Notes under the pieces: model-generated | Databases searched by the model: none | What the model was told of the DNA's origin: nothing | What the model saw: only the letters and a program-made list of their open reading frames with translations | Shown: positions 18,603 through 27,770 of the stretch, piece after piece | Position numbering within the stretch: the stretch's first letter is position 1 | How the letters are laid out: each line of letters starts with the position of its first letter | Translations under genes and position numbers: made by a program | Assembly (NCBI GenBank): GCA_005888735.1 | Contig: VBBN01000037.1 | Location: forward strand, 34,495-98,494 | Source of the DNA: Candidatus Bathyarchaeota archaeon | Lineage (GTDB): Archaea > Thermoproteota > Bathyarchaeia > 40CM-2-53-6 | Direction of reading: 5' to 3' | DNA length: 64,000 bases

Positions 18603-19248
18603 GGATGCAGTCGCGCTGGATGCTCAGAACAAAGAGTTGACGGACTCGATAATCAAAGGCGACGGAGACCGCGCCGCTAAATCTGCCATAGAAATTTCAC
18701 ACCATAGGGAGCATGTGAATGATATTGTCGACACAATTTCTGACGCGATGAACATCGTTGCTGACCTCCACGAGATTGATCCATACCCCGTGGAGAAGAT
18801 GGAAAGTTGCGAGCAGGCCGCCGAGAAAGCCCTACAAGTAATACGTCACAAGATACGAATCGAACAGTCCAAGATTGTGGGCCGGGTCATGGTTACCTCC
18901 CTCAAGGGTGATCCTCATAACTTCGACAAGACTCTGCTCATGACAATGCTCGAGATTGGAGGCTTCACTCCGCTCGACGGTGGGACAGACATGGAGCCGA
19001 ACGAAGTCATTCGAAAAGTGGCTGAGATGAGGCCTGACGTACTGGCCATTCCTCTAGTCTCGTCTTCTGCCGCGAAAAACCTACTAGAGACTGCCTCGCT
19101 AATCGTGGCGCAGAAGCCGAAGCCGCATGTTGTCGCGTATGGACGGGGAATGGCGGAGCTTCCTCTTGAACCTGGGTTCGGGGCTGTTGAGGAGGACTCT
19201 CTAGCTGCTCTCAGCAGAATTGCAGAACTGCTGATAGCTAGGCAGTAA
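18592..19248 (+). CDS. Cobalamin-binding (corrinoid) protein, B12-2 domain type
   Basis: 218 residues with the layout of methyltransferase corrinoid proteins. A helical cap (residues 1-95, with EISHHREHVNDIVDTI) precedes a Rossmann-like B12 domain (VGRVMVTSLKGDPHNFDKTL, then MTMLEIGGFTPLDGGTDMEP and VLAIPLVSSSAAKNLLE). The cobalt-ligating histidine is present in GDPHNFD, but the usual D-x-H-x-x-G ends in Asp instead of Gly. No MtaB/MtbB-type methyltransferase is adjacent. Its partner could be the overlapping 3-hydroxyacyl-CoA dehydrogenase pathway, but that is inference. Confidence 0.78.
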   Translation: MDTEDAVALDAQNKELTDSIIKGDGDRAAKSAIEISHHREHVNDIVDTISDAMNIVADLHEIDPYPVEKMESCEQAAEKALQVIRHKIRIEQSKIVGRVMVTSLKGDPHNFDKTLLMTMLEIGGFTPLDGGTDMEPNEVIRKVAEMRPDVLAIPLVSSSAAKNLLETASLIVAQKPKPHVVAYGRGMAELPLEPGFGAVEEDSLAALSRIAELLIARQ

Positions 19249-19857
19249 CTAGCGCTTCTTTCGCAATAGAAGCATGAGGTTCCGGGTTCCCCTAACTCTC
19301 CATAACTGGAGCCCAGAAACGACGGTCGCGGCCAGCGCGGCTAACAGCTGGGAGGCGATGAACCTTGTGGAAATGTCCGTCTGGGCGATCCCGTAGGCCC
19401 AATTGTAGAATGAGACAGCTGTCCCCCGTGTTGATGGAAGAGTGTTTGACGCCGAGGCAGCCCAGCTGACAAACCAGCCAGATTCCAGAATGTAAGGCAG
19501 GAAGAGGACAAGGGTGAAGGGGGCCAGGACTAAGGCTGCGACTCTAATCATACGGATGGGGTAAAGCGCACGTCTCACCTGCCTATCGGGCCCTGCCTTC
19601 ACGTAAGCAGTGTTTTCGAACACGCTCATCCAGAGCGTCAACAGGACAACAGCATTACCAAGCGACAAGACCATCGCGATTGAAATCGGGAAGGGCCAGA
19701 CCGGCGCTGAAACGGTCTTGTCAGCTAGCCCTAAACTTACCATATAGTTGAAGAAGAAAAGCTCTATTGTAATTGCGATGGCCGCGAAGATGAGGGCCGG
19801 GACCCAGCCTCTGAGGATCTCCCATCGAAGGAATATTCTCTTGTAAGGAGCCGCCAC
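19249..19857 (-). CDS. Hypothetical polytopic membrane protein
   Basis: 202 residues with about five hydrophobic segments, including WVPALIFAAIAITIELFFFN, FPISIAMVLSLGNAVVLLTL and AALVLAPFTLVLFLPYILES, and a basic C-terminus (LMLLLRKKR). No family is recognised. It converges with the corrinoid gene without a gap. Start ATG 19857. Confidence 0.7.
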   Translation of the reverse strand: MAAPYKRIFLRWEILRGWVPALIFAAIAITIELFFFNYMVSLGLADKTVSAPVWPFPISIAMVLSLGNAVVLLTLWMSVFENTAYVKAGPDRQVRRALYPIRMIRVAALVLAPFTLVLFLPYILESGWFVSWAASASNTLPSTRGTAVSFYNWAYGIAQTDISTRFIASQLLAALAATVVSGLQLWRVRGTRNLMLLLRKKR

Positions 19858-20045
19858 TGCCTTGCCCTCAGATGAACCGGAGGCTTTGTTGTCTTGTTAA
19901 AAAGGCCAACGGGGTCGCAATGTAACTTGGACGTTTCGCTAACAGTAACGGGAGCTTAGTCTATCTCACGGTTCAATTTCGACTTTGGAAGGCTCCAGTC
20001 TAGACCGTCACTAATTGCAGAGCAAGAAGTTTCACTGTGGTGTGA

Positions 20046-20894
20046 TTGAAAACTACGAAGGGCGTCCTAGTTGTCCTAGTCGCCGTTCTAGCAACAATCT
20101 TCTTTCAACCCGGGTATTCTATTCTTAGTCCTCAAGAATTCGCGATTCTCAACAGTGGAGACAAGCTCGTCATACTATCGGACCAGTCTTCCATCCAAAC
20201 TGTCGTGGTGAGAGGTAACCTAACCGCCGCCTCGTGGTCGAAGGCTTACTTCTCGAGGAACTTCACGCTGACGTCAAACTCGACAAGCACCTACACGTTA
20301 AACATCTGGTCATCCTATCCTGGCCCCTACACGACCTCGGTGAACGTGAGAGATCACGTGCGAGGCTCCTCTAGCCAAGTTGCGTCATACTTCGTGTCGG
20401 GAGGAGACCTAAACCTCACCGTACTGGCGACGTTCCAGGCTCCCGGTCCGGGCTCAGATGGATCGCTGGGACTTCCATCTTTCTACGAGTGGGTGTCACA
20501 GTTCGGGGGCGCGTTTCCTGTCTGGGTCAAGCTTCTCTACCTTGTGCTAGGGGTCCAGTTCGCATTTGTTGGGTTCAACTGGGTCAAGTTCGAGGACGAG
20601 CGGCGACGAATTGAAGGTCACTTGCCGCCTCTCGACTTGGGGAACAAGATCTACCTGTGGACAGACGTGGCGTTCAGAGCGCTTCTGGTCGGGTTCGCTA
20701 TTAGCCTCTCAGTGATGGTGGGAGAGGCCTTGATCGTAGGCCTGGCGCAATACCTCTTTCTCGTTAATTTAACAATAGTTCCCCTTCTTGATTTCTTCTC
20801 GCTTTTCTTCTTCGCAGTGGTCGCCGCCCTTGTCTATTTGGCCCGTGAGGGAATGGATCGACTGCTCGATTTGAAACCGATAATGGAGGACTAG
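20046..20894 (+). CDS. Membrane protein with exported N-terminal domain
   Basis: 282 residues from TTG 20046. A signal-anchor segment (residues 7-22, VLVVLVAVLATIFFQP) is followed by an outside Ser/Thr/Asn-rich beta domain of about 120 residues with potential N-glycosylation sites, then three membrane spans in the last 130 residues (near LLYLVLGVQFAFVGFNWV, the LLVGFAISLSVM region and DFFSLFFFAVVAALVYL). No family is recognised. It ends 94 bases before the tandem AAA-Lon gene on the same strand and could be its membrane partner; that is inference from position. Confidence 0.7.
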   Translation: MKTTKGVLVVLVAVLATIFFQPGYSILSPQEFAILNSGDKLVILSDQSSIQTVVVRGNLTAASWSKAYFSRNFTLTSNSTSTYTLNIWSSYPGPYTTSVNVRDHVRGSSSQVASYFVSGGDLNLTVLATFQAPGPGSDGSLGLPSFYEWVSQFGGAFPVWVKLLYLVLGVQFAFVGFNWVKFEDERRRIEGHLPPLDLGNKIYLWTDVAFRALLVGFAISLSVMVGEALIVGLAQYLFLVNLTIVPLLDFFSLFFFAVVAALVYLAREGMDRLLDLKPIMED

Positions 20895-20988
20895 AAAGAC
20901 GCCGAACAAACTGAGGGTCGCCTCGAACGACGATCAGCTTTCGGAGTTTCTCTTTGGATCTGTAAGGCCATGGTGGGACCGCCACTCA

Positions 20989-23694
20989 TTGTTGAGAAAG
21001 ATGCTCTATCTACCGCTTAGAACAGTGGACAAGTCTTACGGTCGGTGGAGCAAGGCAAGGGTCTCGCCTAGAAGGTTCCGGAAGATTCAGGAGAGGCTGG
21101 ACAGGGAGTATCCTCCAGACAAGTTTTCCCCCTCGAACCTAATTGGACGGGACAAGGAGTTCAACCTCCTTCTCGATTCGTTCAGGTTGCACGTCTTGCG
21201 CCATCCGATTCTTACTAAATACTTTGGCAGAGAAGAGCTTCCCAAAGCCGTCTGCCTCGCGGGTGACAGTGGAACAGGCAAGACGTTCCTGACCATGGTC
21301 GGACTTCGGGAGATGTTACTGGAGGGGTTCAGGAGCGGGGTCCTAGTGACACCGGTCATCCTCAAAGGCTCTGATGTCTACTCCGAGTTCTACGGGAAGA
21401 GTACAAGGCAGCTTGGAAGGTTCCTGGACTACGCCAGCTCTGTCCCGTCGGTGGTGTATATTGATGAGTTTCAGAGTTTCGGTCGCAAGGTCAAAGGGGA
21501 GACGGGGGCAGAAATCGAAGATACCAGGTTGCAGGATGAGCTGAACAGGTGGCTTGACAAGATTGTAAGCGGGAAATCTCGGACCCTGGTCATTGTCGCA
21601 ACGAACGCGTACGAGAAGATTCGAGAAGACATCCGGCGCAGGTTGACCAAAGTTAGTCTCAACGACGGCATAACACGCGAAATGCTTCTTGCTGTTGTCA
21701 ACGATTTTCTCAAGCGGGAAGGATGGACCAATATCAAAGGAGAAGACCTACTCGATCTTCTGGAGAGAGAGGTCACAATCCGCCGTCGAAGCTCGCTGAC
21801 CCCAAGCGACATCCAGGAGATATTTCGAGAGGTCCGGAAGACAAAGGAGGCTCCGTTCAGGGAGAGGTTCCGAGACCCCAAGTCGACTCTCAAAGACTTC
21901 GAGAAGCCGAAACTCACCGCCATCATCGATGACTTCGTCACGGCAGCGCGCACTATGAAGTTCTACTCTGAACAGGAAAAGTCCCAGGAGATTACGGACG
22001 CCGTCTACGTGATGAAGCCCAAGGTCTCCCGAGACGACATTGGGGGACTGCACGACTTGAAGCATAAGATTCTGAACCATGTCGCGCTAGCATTCAACCC
22101 CTCGATGGCCGAGTTGGGCCACGAGTCCAACCCGCGCTTCTTCCTCCTGGGACCCCCAGGAACAGGGAAGACGTTGATGGCGATGGTAGCAGCCGCCGAG
22201 AACAGTGCAGGTTTCATCAAAGTCAGAGGCGGCGAATTGATGAGCGGAGCAAGTTACATGGGAGACCCGGAGAAGCGCATCAAGGAACTCTTCGCCCTCG
22301 TCCGACAGAAGAGCCCGTGCATACTACTCCTAGACGAGGCGGATGCGATATTCTGGGGCGCAGACCCGACAAGCAACAAGATTCTCGCACAGGTCAAAGC
22401 CGAGCTGAGTGAACTCCGGCCCGAGGACAGGGTTGTTGTGATCGCCACGTCTAACAAGGAACAGCTCATCGACCAGGCTACACGTGATCGTTTCGAACCG
22501 AATATATTCTACGTTCATGCACCGTTGAACGATAGCGAGTGGAACGAGGTGGTTGGGATCCATCTGAGAAAATTCCAGCGATTCCTTCACCCTGAGGTCG
22601 AGTCTCCTAAGATAACCAAGATGTTCCGTCGAGAGAGGATTCTCAGCCCGAGAGGGGCAGCGGAGACCGTTGCGGAAGCGCACCGGCTGTGGGCGTCGGA
22701 GGTGGCGGCTGCGAGGGAGATTACTAAGGCTCTGGGAAAAGTGGAGGCTGACCTGCAAGTCCACACGAAGTACCAGGAGGACCTTGACAGACTGGACTTG
22801 ATGCTTTCGGCCTACACGCAAGAAGGAATCAACCTCACGCGAGACATCGTGGGCCAGGACAATTACAAGATACGACTCTTCCACTTCGAACGTGCGATAT
22901 CCAGTTTGGAGTCGCTCGAGGACAAGGAACACCGGGAGATTGCCGAGGCCTTGATTCTGCCACAAGCGACTGCCGGAGTGACCTACGGCTTATACACAAG
23001 TGACCGTGGAAGCGGAGGAATATTGACGATACAGTGCACTGTCCGCCCCTTAAGCCAAGGGGAGAAGAATGTCTCTGTCACCGGGCAGGCGAGCTCCATG
23101 ATGATGGGACAGTCATTTGTCCCAGATGATAGTGTTGTTCAGAGTGCCGAAAACGCTGTGGAAGCGGCTAGATCATGGCTATGGTCTAGGACAAGGGTCA
23201 ACCTCGCAAAATTCCATATCCACTTCCAGATCAGAAGTATCCTAGAAGGCGCGCCTGGACAGGGAGTCTCGGGTCCGAGCGCTGGTTACGCGATGCTTAA
23301 CGCGCTTGTCTCAGAACTCTCGAACATTCCAGTGTCCCTGTCCAAAGTGATGACAGGAACCATTGGGCTGAAGATGGATGTCGGACCGGTCGGCGGACTT
23401 GGGGGCAGGGGGCGTGAGGCGGGGAAGTTGGTGGGGATGCTGAAGGCGGAAAAGGTGAAGATAACGGATATTCTGGTCCCCTATGCCAATTTCAAGAATG
23501 CCACCGACGAGATGAAGGTGGTCCAGGACGAGGGCATCAATGTGCACCCGATAACGAATGCCCATGAGGGCTGGCCGGTACTGTTCTCGTTGAACTCCGA
23601 GGAGCTAGCGAAGAAGATTCGAGCGGCTTTGATCGAGAGGGAGTCGCTTGTCGATGTCGAGTCTACTGCCGCACGGTTTGTAAAAAGTTCCTGA
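20989..23694 (+). CDS. Tandem AAA+ ATPase fused to a Lon-type protease domain
   Basis: 901 residues from TTG 20989 (or ATG 21001). The first AAA+ module has Walker A AGDSGTGKT at 91-99 and Walker B VVYIDEF near 155. The second, Cdc48-like module has IGGLHDLKHKIL, Walker A GPPGTGKT near 387, Walker B ILLLDEAD near 447 and RDRFEPN near 500. A helical linker with coiled-coil character (about 560-640) follows. The C-terminal Lon S16 domain has Ser764 in GPSAGYA and a probable catalytic lysine at 813 in EAGKLVG. Archaeal LonB normally has one AAA module and membrane spans, and this protein shows no clear membrane segment. The tail overlaps guaAa by 32 bases. Confidence 0.88.
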   Translation: MLRKMLYLPLRTVDKSYGRWSKARVSPRRFRKIQERLDREYPPDKFSPSNLIGRDKEFNLLLDSFRLHVLRHPILTKYFGREELPKAVCLAGDSGTGKTFLTMVGLREMLLEGFRSGVLVTPVILKGSDVYSEFYGKSTRQLGRFLDYASSVPSVVYIDEFQSFGRKVKGETGAEIEDTRLQDELNRWLDKIVSGKSRTLVIVATNAYEKIREDIRRRLTKVSLNDGITREMLLAVVNDFLKREGWTNIKGEDLLDLLEREVTIRRRSSLTPSDIQEIFREVRKTKEAPFRERFRDPKSTLKDFEKPKLTAIIDDFVTAARTMKFYSEQEKSQEITDAVYVMKPKVSRDDIGGLHDLKHKILNHVALAFNPSMAELGHESNPRFFLLGPPGTGKTLMAMVAAAENSAGFIKVRGGELMSGASYMGDPEKRIKELFALVRQKSPCILLLDEADAIFWGADPTSNKILAQVKAELSELRPEDRVVVIATSNKEQLIDQATRDRFEPNIFYVHAPLNDSEWNEVVGIHLRKFQRFLHPEVESPKITKMFRRERILSPRGAAETVAEAHRLWASEVAAAREITKALGKVEADLQVHTKYQEDLDRLDLMLSAYTQEGINLTRDIVGQDNYKIRLFHFERAISSLESLEDKEHREIAEALILPQATAGVTYGLYTSDRGSGGILTIQCTVRPLSQGEKNVSVTGQASSMMMGQSFVPDDSVVQSAENAVEAARSWLWSRTRVNLAKFHIHFQIRSILEGAPGQGVSGPSAGYAMLNALVSELSNIPVSLSKVMTGTIGLKMDVGPVGGLGGRGREAGKLVGMLKAEKVKITDILVPYANFKNATDEMKVVQDEGINVHPITNAHEGWPVLFSLNSEELAKKIRAALIERESLVDVESTAARFVKSS

Positions 23695-24247
23695 AAATCT
23701 CAGAGCCCTTGGAGGTATGAGAGACTTCAGGGTGGAACTGGACCCCGAAGATTCTCCCATTTTCATGCCGCATCGCTTGTGCCGTGCAGTTGTCAGAATG
23801 AGCGAGGAGGTGGAAGCCGGGCGGTGATTTCACGACCTCGTCGGTGTGCGACTCCCACGCTGTGAAGGATGGACCGACGCCAGTGAGAATGGTGTCCTCA
23901 CTGTCCACGGATATTTCGACGGGGCCGTATTCGGGCTTCTTGGCAATATCAGTCTCGCCGCCGAAAGCCTTCGCCAGTAACTGGTGAGTAACGCAGATGC
24001 AGAGCATCGGCAGAGTGACCCCCCTGATTAGCTGGACGGCGTCGGCGAGTTCCCTTGGCAGGTTTTCTAGCTGTCGGACGCTTTGCGGGCCTCCGCCCAT
24101 GACCAACCCGTCAGCCTTCAATCTCTCCAACTCCTCGGGAGTGGTCGAGGATGGAAGGAGTTTGGACTCGATGCCGAGGTCTTGGAGAGACCTGGTTATC
24201 AGGTGGTTGTATTGCCCTTTGACGTAGACGACGGGAACGAAGGTCAT
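23663..24247 (-). CDS. guaAA: GMP synthase, glutamine amidotransferase subunit
   Basis: A 194-residue class I glutaminase that supplies ammonia to the ATP-PPase subunit. It starts FVPVVYVKGQYNHLITRSLQ. The nucleophile elbow is MLCICVTHQLLAKAFGG (Cys), a variant of the usual GICxGHQ. The His-Glu pair is in GVQFHPEVSHTSKG. It lies 1 base after guaAB on the same strand, as in archaea with split GMP synthase. Its 3' end overlaps the AAA-Lon gene. Confidence 0.93.
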   Translation of the reverse strand: MTFVPVVYVKGQYNHLITRSLQDLGIESKLLPSSTTPEELERLKADGLVMGGGPQSVRQLENLPRELADAVQLIRGVTLPMLCICVTHQLLAKAFGGETDIAKKPEYGPVEISVDSEDTILTGVGPSFTAWESHTDEVVKSPPGFHLLAHSDNCTAQAMRHENGRIFGVQFHPEVSHTSKGSEIFRNFLQTVRQ

Positions 24248-24248
24248 C

Positions 24249-25571
24249 TCATTCGAACTCGACTGTCCCGGGTGGTTTTGGCGTTATGTCGTAGTAGACC
24301 CGGCTTACGTCTTCGATGTCGAGGATGGAGTCTGCAATGTCCTTCAGGACTTTCCATGGAACCTTGGCGACGGCCGCAGTCATGAAATCCCGTGTTGTGA
24401 CAGCGCGGATTACGACGGAGAGCGAGCCTCCCCCTCTCTTTTCCTTCACGAGAAATGCGACTCTTGTCAAGTCTTGGGATTTCTCGACCAACGCTGATTG
24501 TAATCTTCCCAGTTTGTCGGGGAGCCAACCGTACGCTTCTCTGCTCTCCTCGATGAGCTTGACCCCACAGAGCCGGCCATAGCTTCTCACGTCTCCTTTC
24601 ACTCCTGTGACGCGCTGTTCGAAGACGTCGGTGCGAACTTCGTTAGTTGGAAGGCCAAGTGCCTCTGCGCTATTGTCGCGAAGGGCCTTGAATGTGGGAT
24701 CTGACGAGAAATCGTTCTCGATTACGGCGGCAAAATACTGGTCGTAAGAGAGGGGTCCGAGCTTGTTCTCAACGAGCTGGGTGGCAGACTTGAGAACCTG
24801 AAGCTTAGTCTTGGTAACCGCGCCGATACAACGGACGAGGAGGCCTGGTCCCGGGAATGGTTGTCTTCCGGCAAGGTCTGGTGGAAGGTCGAGCTGTCGA
24901 CCAACGCTGCGCACCTGGTCTTTGTAGAGATCCGCCAGAGGCTCTAGAACTTTGAAACCATAAGTGGCGACGGGGTCTATTCCCACCTGTTCCAGAACGT
25001 TGTGCTGGGTCTTGATTCCGCCCTGCGTTTCTATCCAGTCGGGGGCGATTGTTCCCTGGACGAGGAACTCACAGCCCTCTCTCGCGGCCTCGTCCTTGAG
25101 AACTTGGTAGAATGTCTCGCGAAACTTGTTTCTTTTCTCCTCAGCTAGAAAAGTGCCTTTCACAGCTTCCAAGAATCGTCCTCCTGCGTGGATGAGCCTG
25201 ACCTTAATTCCCAGAGGAGGCGAGGAGAGCTTGGCCCTGACCTTCTCAGGCTCATCTAACCTCATAAATCCTGTGTCTATCAGAACAGGGATTAGGTTGT
25301 CGCCGAGGGCTTGCTTGGCTAGAACAGTTGCGACGGTGCTGTCGACCCCACCTGATATTGCTGCAATGGCCTTTTTTCCAGAAGTGATTTCTCGTAGTTT
25401 GGCTGTCTGGGCCGATAAGAAGCTGGCCGGGTGGAAACCCTGGACCTGAGCCGACAACCATCCGCCACTTGGTATCGAGGCGGACCTGGACAATTTATTC
25501 TTTACCGATGGGTTCCCCGAATTTCTTGGTTCGCTGATTGGAGGGGTTGGGGACTTATCTGTGTTGACCAT
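24249..25571 (-). CDS. guaAB: GMP synthase, ATP-pyrophosphatase subunit
   Basis: 440 residues. XMP is adenylated and aminated to GMP in the cytoplasm. The P-loop is AIAAISGGVDSTVATVLA. It is followed by LIDTGFMRLDEPEKV, LVQGTIAPDWIET, RQPFPGPGLLVRCIG and the dimerisation tail ITPKPPGTVEFE. It is longer than typical archaeal stand-alone subunits (about 310) because of a 60-residue N-terminal extension of low complexity and an extra segment in the dimerisation half. The start may lie further in than 25571. Confidence 0.92.
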   Translation of the reverse strand: MVNTDKSPTPPISEPRNSGNPSVKNKLSRSASIPSGGWLSAQVQGFHPASFLSAQTAKLREITSGKKAIAAISGGVDSTVATVLAKQALGDNLIPVLIDTGFMRLDEPEKVRAKLSSPPLGIKVRLIHAGGRFLEAVKGTFLAEEKRNKFRETFYQVLKDEAAREGCEFLVQGTIAPDWIETQGGIKTQHNVLEQVGIDPVATYGFKVLEPLADLYKDQVRSVGRQLDLPPDLAGRQPFPGPGLLVRCIGAVTKTKLQVLKSATQLVENKLGPLSYDQYFAAVIENDFSSDPTFKALRDNSAEALGLPTNEVRTDVFEQRVTGVKGDVRSYGRLCGVKLIEESREAYGWLPDKLGRLQSALVEKSQDLTRVAFLVKEKRGGGSLSVVIRAVTTRDFMTAAVAKVPWKVLKDIADSILDIEDVSRVYYDITPKPPGTVEFE

Positions 25572-25627
25572 CCCATACTCAGTTGGACGGAGTCCATGTT
25601 GAGGCGTTTGGAACAGTAGGTCTCAGA

Positions 25628-26065
25628 TTGCGCAGGAAAATTTGGGTTTTGATTATCTTGCTCGGGATGCTTGTAGACGTGGTTCTTGCCGATTCTCCGG
25701 GCCCCGTTCCATTTGCGCAAGCTGTCGCGAGTGCTGAGCACGATCCCGTTTTTCTCTCGCTTCTCACGCGTGTTATCAACGGGTCTACAGTCAATGCGAC
25801 TTACGTGTACCTCGGACACACCAATAACATAGCGCGGGACTACTATTGTGTCCACAATTTCTATGAGATGTGGCTACACAACTACAACCCATTCCACCAG
25901 TACACAACAACGTCGCTAATCTTTGCCGTCTTGTGGCAAGCCCACTTGCAGGCCCAGTATAGGCCCTACGGGGTCGATCTCTTTGTCCAGGTGAACCCGA
26001 CCGCCGGACAAATCCTCAATGTCGAGCGGTACCCACCGTGCGTGGGGCCTCCAACTCCGCCGTAG
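25628..26065 (+). CDS. Hypothetical exported protein
   Basis: About 145 residues from TTG 25628 (an upstream start at 25583 is possible). A signal peptide is clear: basic LRRKI, then VLIILLGMLVDVVLADS. The mature part is rich in Tyr, Asn and His, with YVYLGHTNNIARDYYCVHNF and FHQYTTTSLIFAVLWQAHLQ, and ends in a proline-rich tail. No family is recognised. It diverges from guaAB. Confidence 0.6.
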   Translation: MRRKIWVLIILLGMLVDVVLADSPGPVPFAQAVASAEHDPVFLSLLTRVINGSTVNATYVYLGHTNNIARDYYCVHNFYEMWLHNYNPFHQYTTTSLIFAVLWQAHLQAQYRPYGVDLFVQVNPTAGQILNVERYPPCVGPPTPP

Positions 26066-26135
26066 TACCCTGTACTGGAAGAGGTAGACTCGCAGATTTG
26101 TCCGAATCACTCTTTATCAACTTCGAAGCGTGTAG

Positions 26136-27767
26136 TTGGACGGAAAACGGTTGGCTTTAGCTGTACCGCAGATTATCGGCAAGGGCACCTGGCTCGACAG
26201 AGTAGCTTCAGAGATAATCGAGCGGGAGAAACAACTAGGCCGGGATACAAGGAGCCTCCGGGTTGAAAGCGGACTCGGTGCCTCGGGCATTCCCCATCTT
26301 GGAACCTATGGCGACGGGGCGAGAGCCTTCGGTGTAAAGATGGCTCTCACAGTGGAGGGCATTCAGGGCGAGTACATTGCGTTTTCTGACGACAAGGATG
26401 GTCTTCGGAAGGTACCCGCTGGCCTGGCGAAGTCTCTGCAGAAGTACCTTGGGTTTCCCGTGTCCAACGTTCCAGATCCTTTCGATTGCCATGAAAGCTA
26501 TGGTCAGCACATGAGCCTCCTTCTACTAGACGCCTTAGATAAGACTCGGATAACCTACCGCGCTGTCTTCGCGTCCGAGGCATACAAGCAAGGGGTGTTC
26601 AACACTCAGATTGAGAAAATCCTGCAGAACTCGGAGCGTGTGGGGGAAATTATCCAGGAGACACTTGGTCAAGAGAAGTACACGGAGGTTCTACCGTACT
26701 TTCCCGTATGTTCTAGCTGTGGCCGCATCTCAACAACACGAGCGCTAGACTATGACTCCGCCACGCACTCGGTCACGTATGCCTGTGAGGGGATTGAATT
26801 GCGCGGTGGAAACTTGGAAGGTTGCGGATACGATGGAGAGGTGGACGTTCGGTCTGGGAATGGGAAGCTCAGCTGGAAAGTAGAGTTCGCAGCGCGATGG
26901 TCTGCGCTAAGAATCAACTACGAGGCATACGGAAAAGACCTCATCGAGTCTGTCAAAGCTAACGACCGAGTCATGGAGGAGATCCTTGGCGAGCCTGCTC
27001 CGTACCACACTCGCTACGAGCATTTTATCGACAAGACAGGAGCGAAACTGTCCAAGTCTACTGGGAATGTTATTGCCCCGCAGCTCTGGTTGCGATACGG
27101 GTCTCCCGAGACGCTTTTGCTGTTGATGTACAAGAGGAGCGTCGGTTCGAGGCCTGTCTGGCTGCGAGACATTCCCACCTACATCGCCGAGGTGGATGAG
27201 CTTGAGGATGTCTACTTTGGGAAAAAGAAGGTGACGGATATGAAGGAGCTGGCTCGGCTCACAGGGCTCTACGAGTATTGCTGGACGCTGCAACCGCCCG
27301 AGAAGCCATCACTCCACGTTCCCCACAACCTCTTGGTCTACCTAGCGAAGGTGGCACCCAAGGGAAGGGAACGAGAATTCGTTCTGGAGAAACTAGCAGG
27401 GTACGGGTACAAACCGGCAATAGACGATAAGCAGTTCGAAGAGCGCTTGGAAAGAGCATTCAATTGGGCGCGCGAAGTGGAGACGTTCACCGCACCTGAC
27501 GTCAAGGTTGAAGGGGCTGAGAGAGATGCAGTGTTGGAACTGGCAGGGATTGTGAACGCTAGTAGCGACGAGACCTACCTCCAGAACGCAGTTTTCAGTT
27601 TGGCCAAGAAGCACGGCTTGGAACCGGGGCGTCTCTTCAAGACCTTGTACAGGATACTAATCGGGTCCGAGTCAGGTCCAAGGCTTGGACCCTACATTAT
27701 CGCGATGGGACAAGAGAATGTTGCATCGGCGCTGGTCAAGTCCGCAAAGACGAGCGGGGGAAGCTAG
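26136..27767 (+). CDS. lysS: Lysyl-tRNA synthetase, class I
   Basis: 543 residues from TTG 26136. Class I LysRS, typical of archaea, charges tRNA-Lys. The HIGH-type motif is in GASGIPHLGTYGDG near residue 48 and the KMSKS-type motif is GAKLSKSTGNVI near 305. A zinc-binding region with VCSSCGRIS is near 190, and a C-terminal helical anticodon-binding part follows. It is followed 3 bases later by rimI, so the pair is likely one unit. Confidence 0.95.
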   Translation: MDGKRLALAVPQIIGKGTWLDRVASEIIEREKQLGRDTRSLRVESGLGASGIPHLGTYGDGARAFGVKMALTVEGIQGEYIAFSDDKDGLRKVPAGLAKSLQKYLGFPVSNVPDPFDCHESYGQHMSLLLLDALDKTRITYRAVFASEAYKQGVFNTQIEKILQNSERVGEIIQETLGQEKYTEVLPYFPVCSSCGRISTTRALDYDSATHSVTYACEGIELRGGNLEGCGYDGEVDVRSGNGKLSWKVEFAARWSALRINYEAYGKDLIESVKANDRVMEEILGEPAPYHTRYEHFIDKTGAKLSKSTGNVIAPQLWLRYGSPETLLLLMYKRSVGSRPVWLRDIPTYIAEVDELEDVYFGKKKVTDMKELARLTGLYEYCWTLQPPEKPSLHVPHNLLVYLAKVAPKGREREFVLEKLAGYGYKPAIDDKQFEERLERAFNWAREVETFTAPDVKVEGAERDAVLELAGIVNASSDETYLQNAVFSLAKKHGLEPGRLFKTLYRILIGSESGPRLGPYIIAMGQENVASALVKSAKTSGGS

Positions 27768-27770
27768 GCT

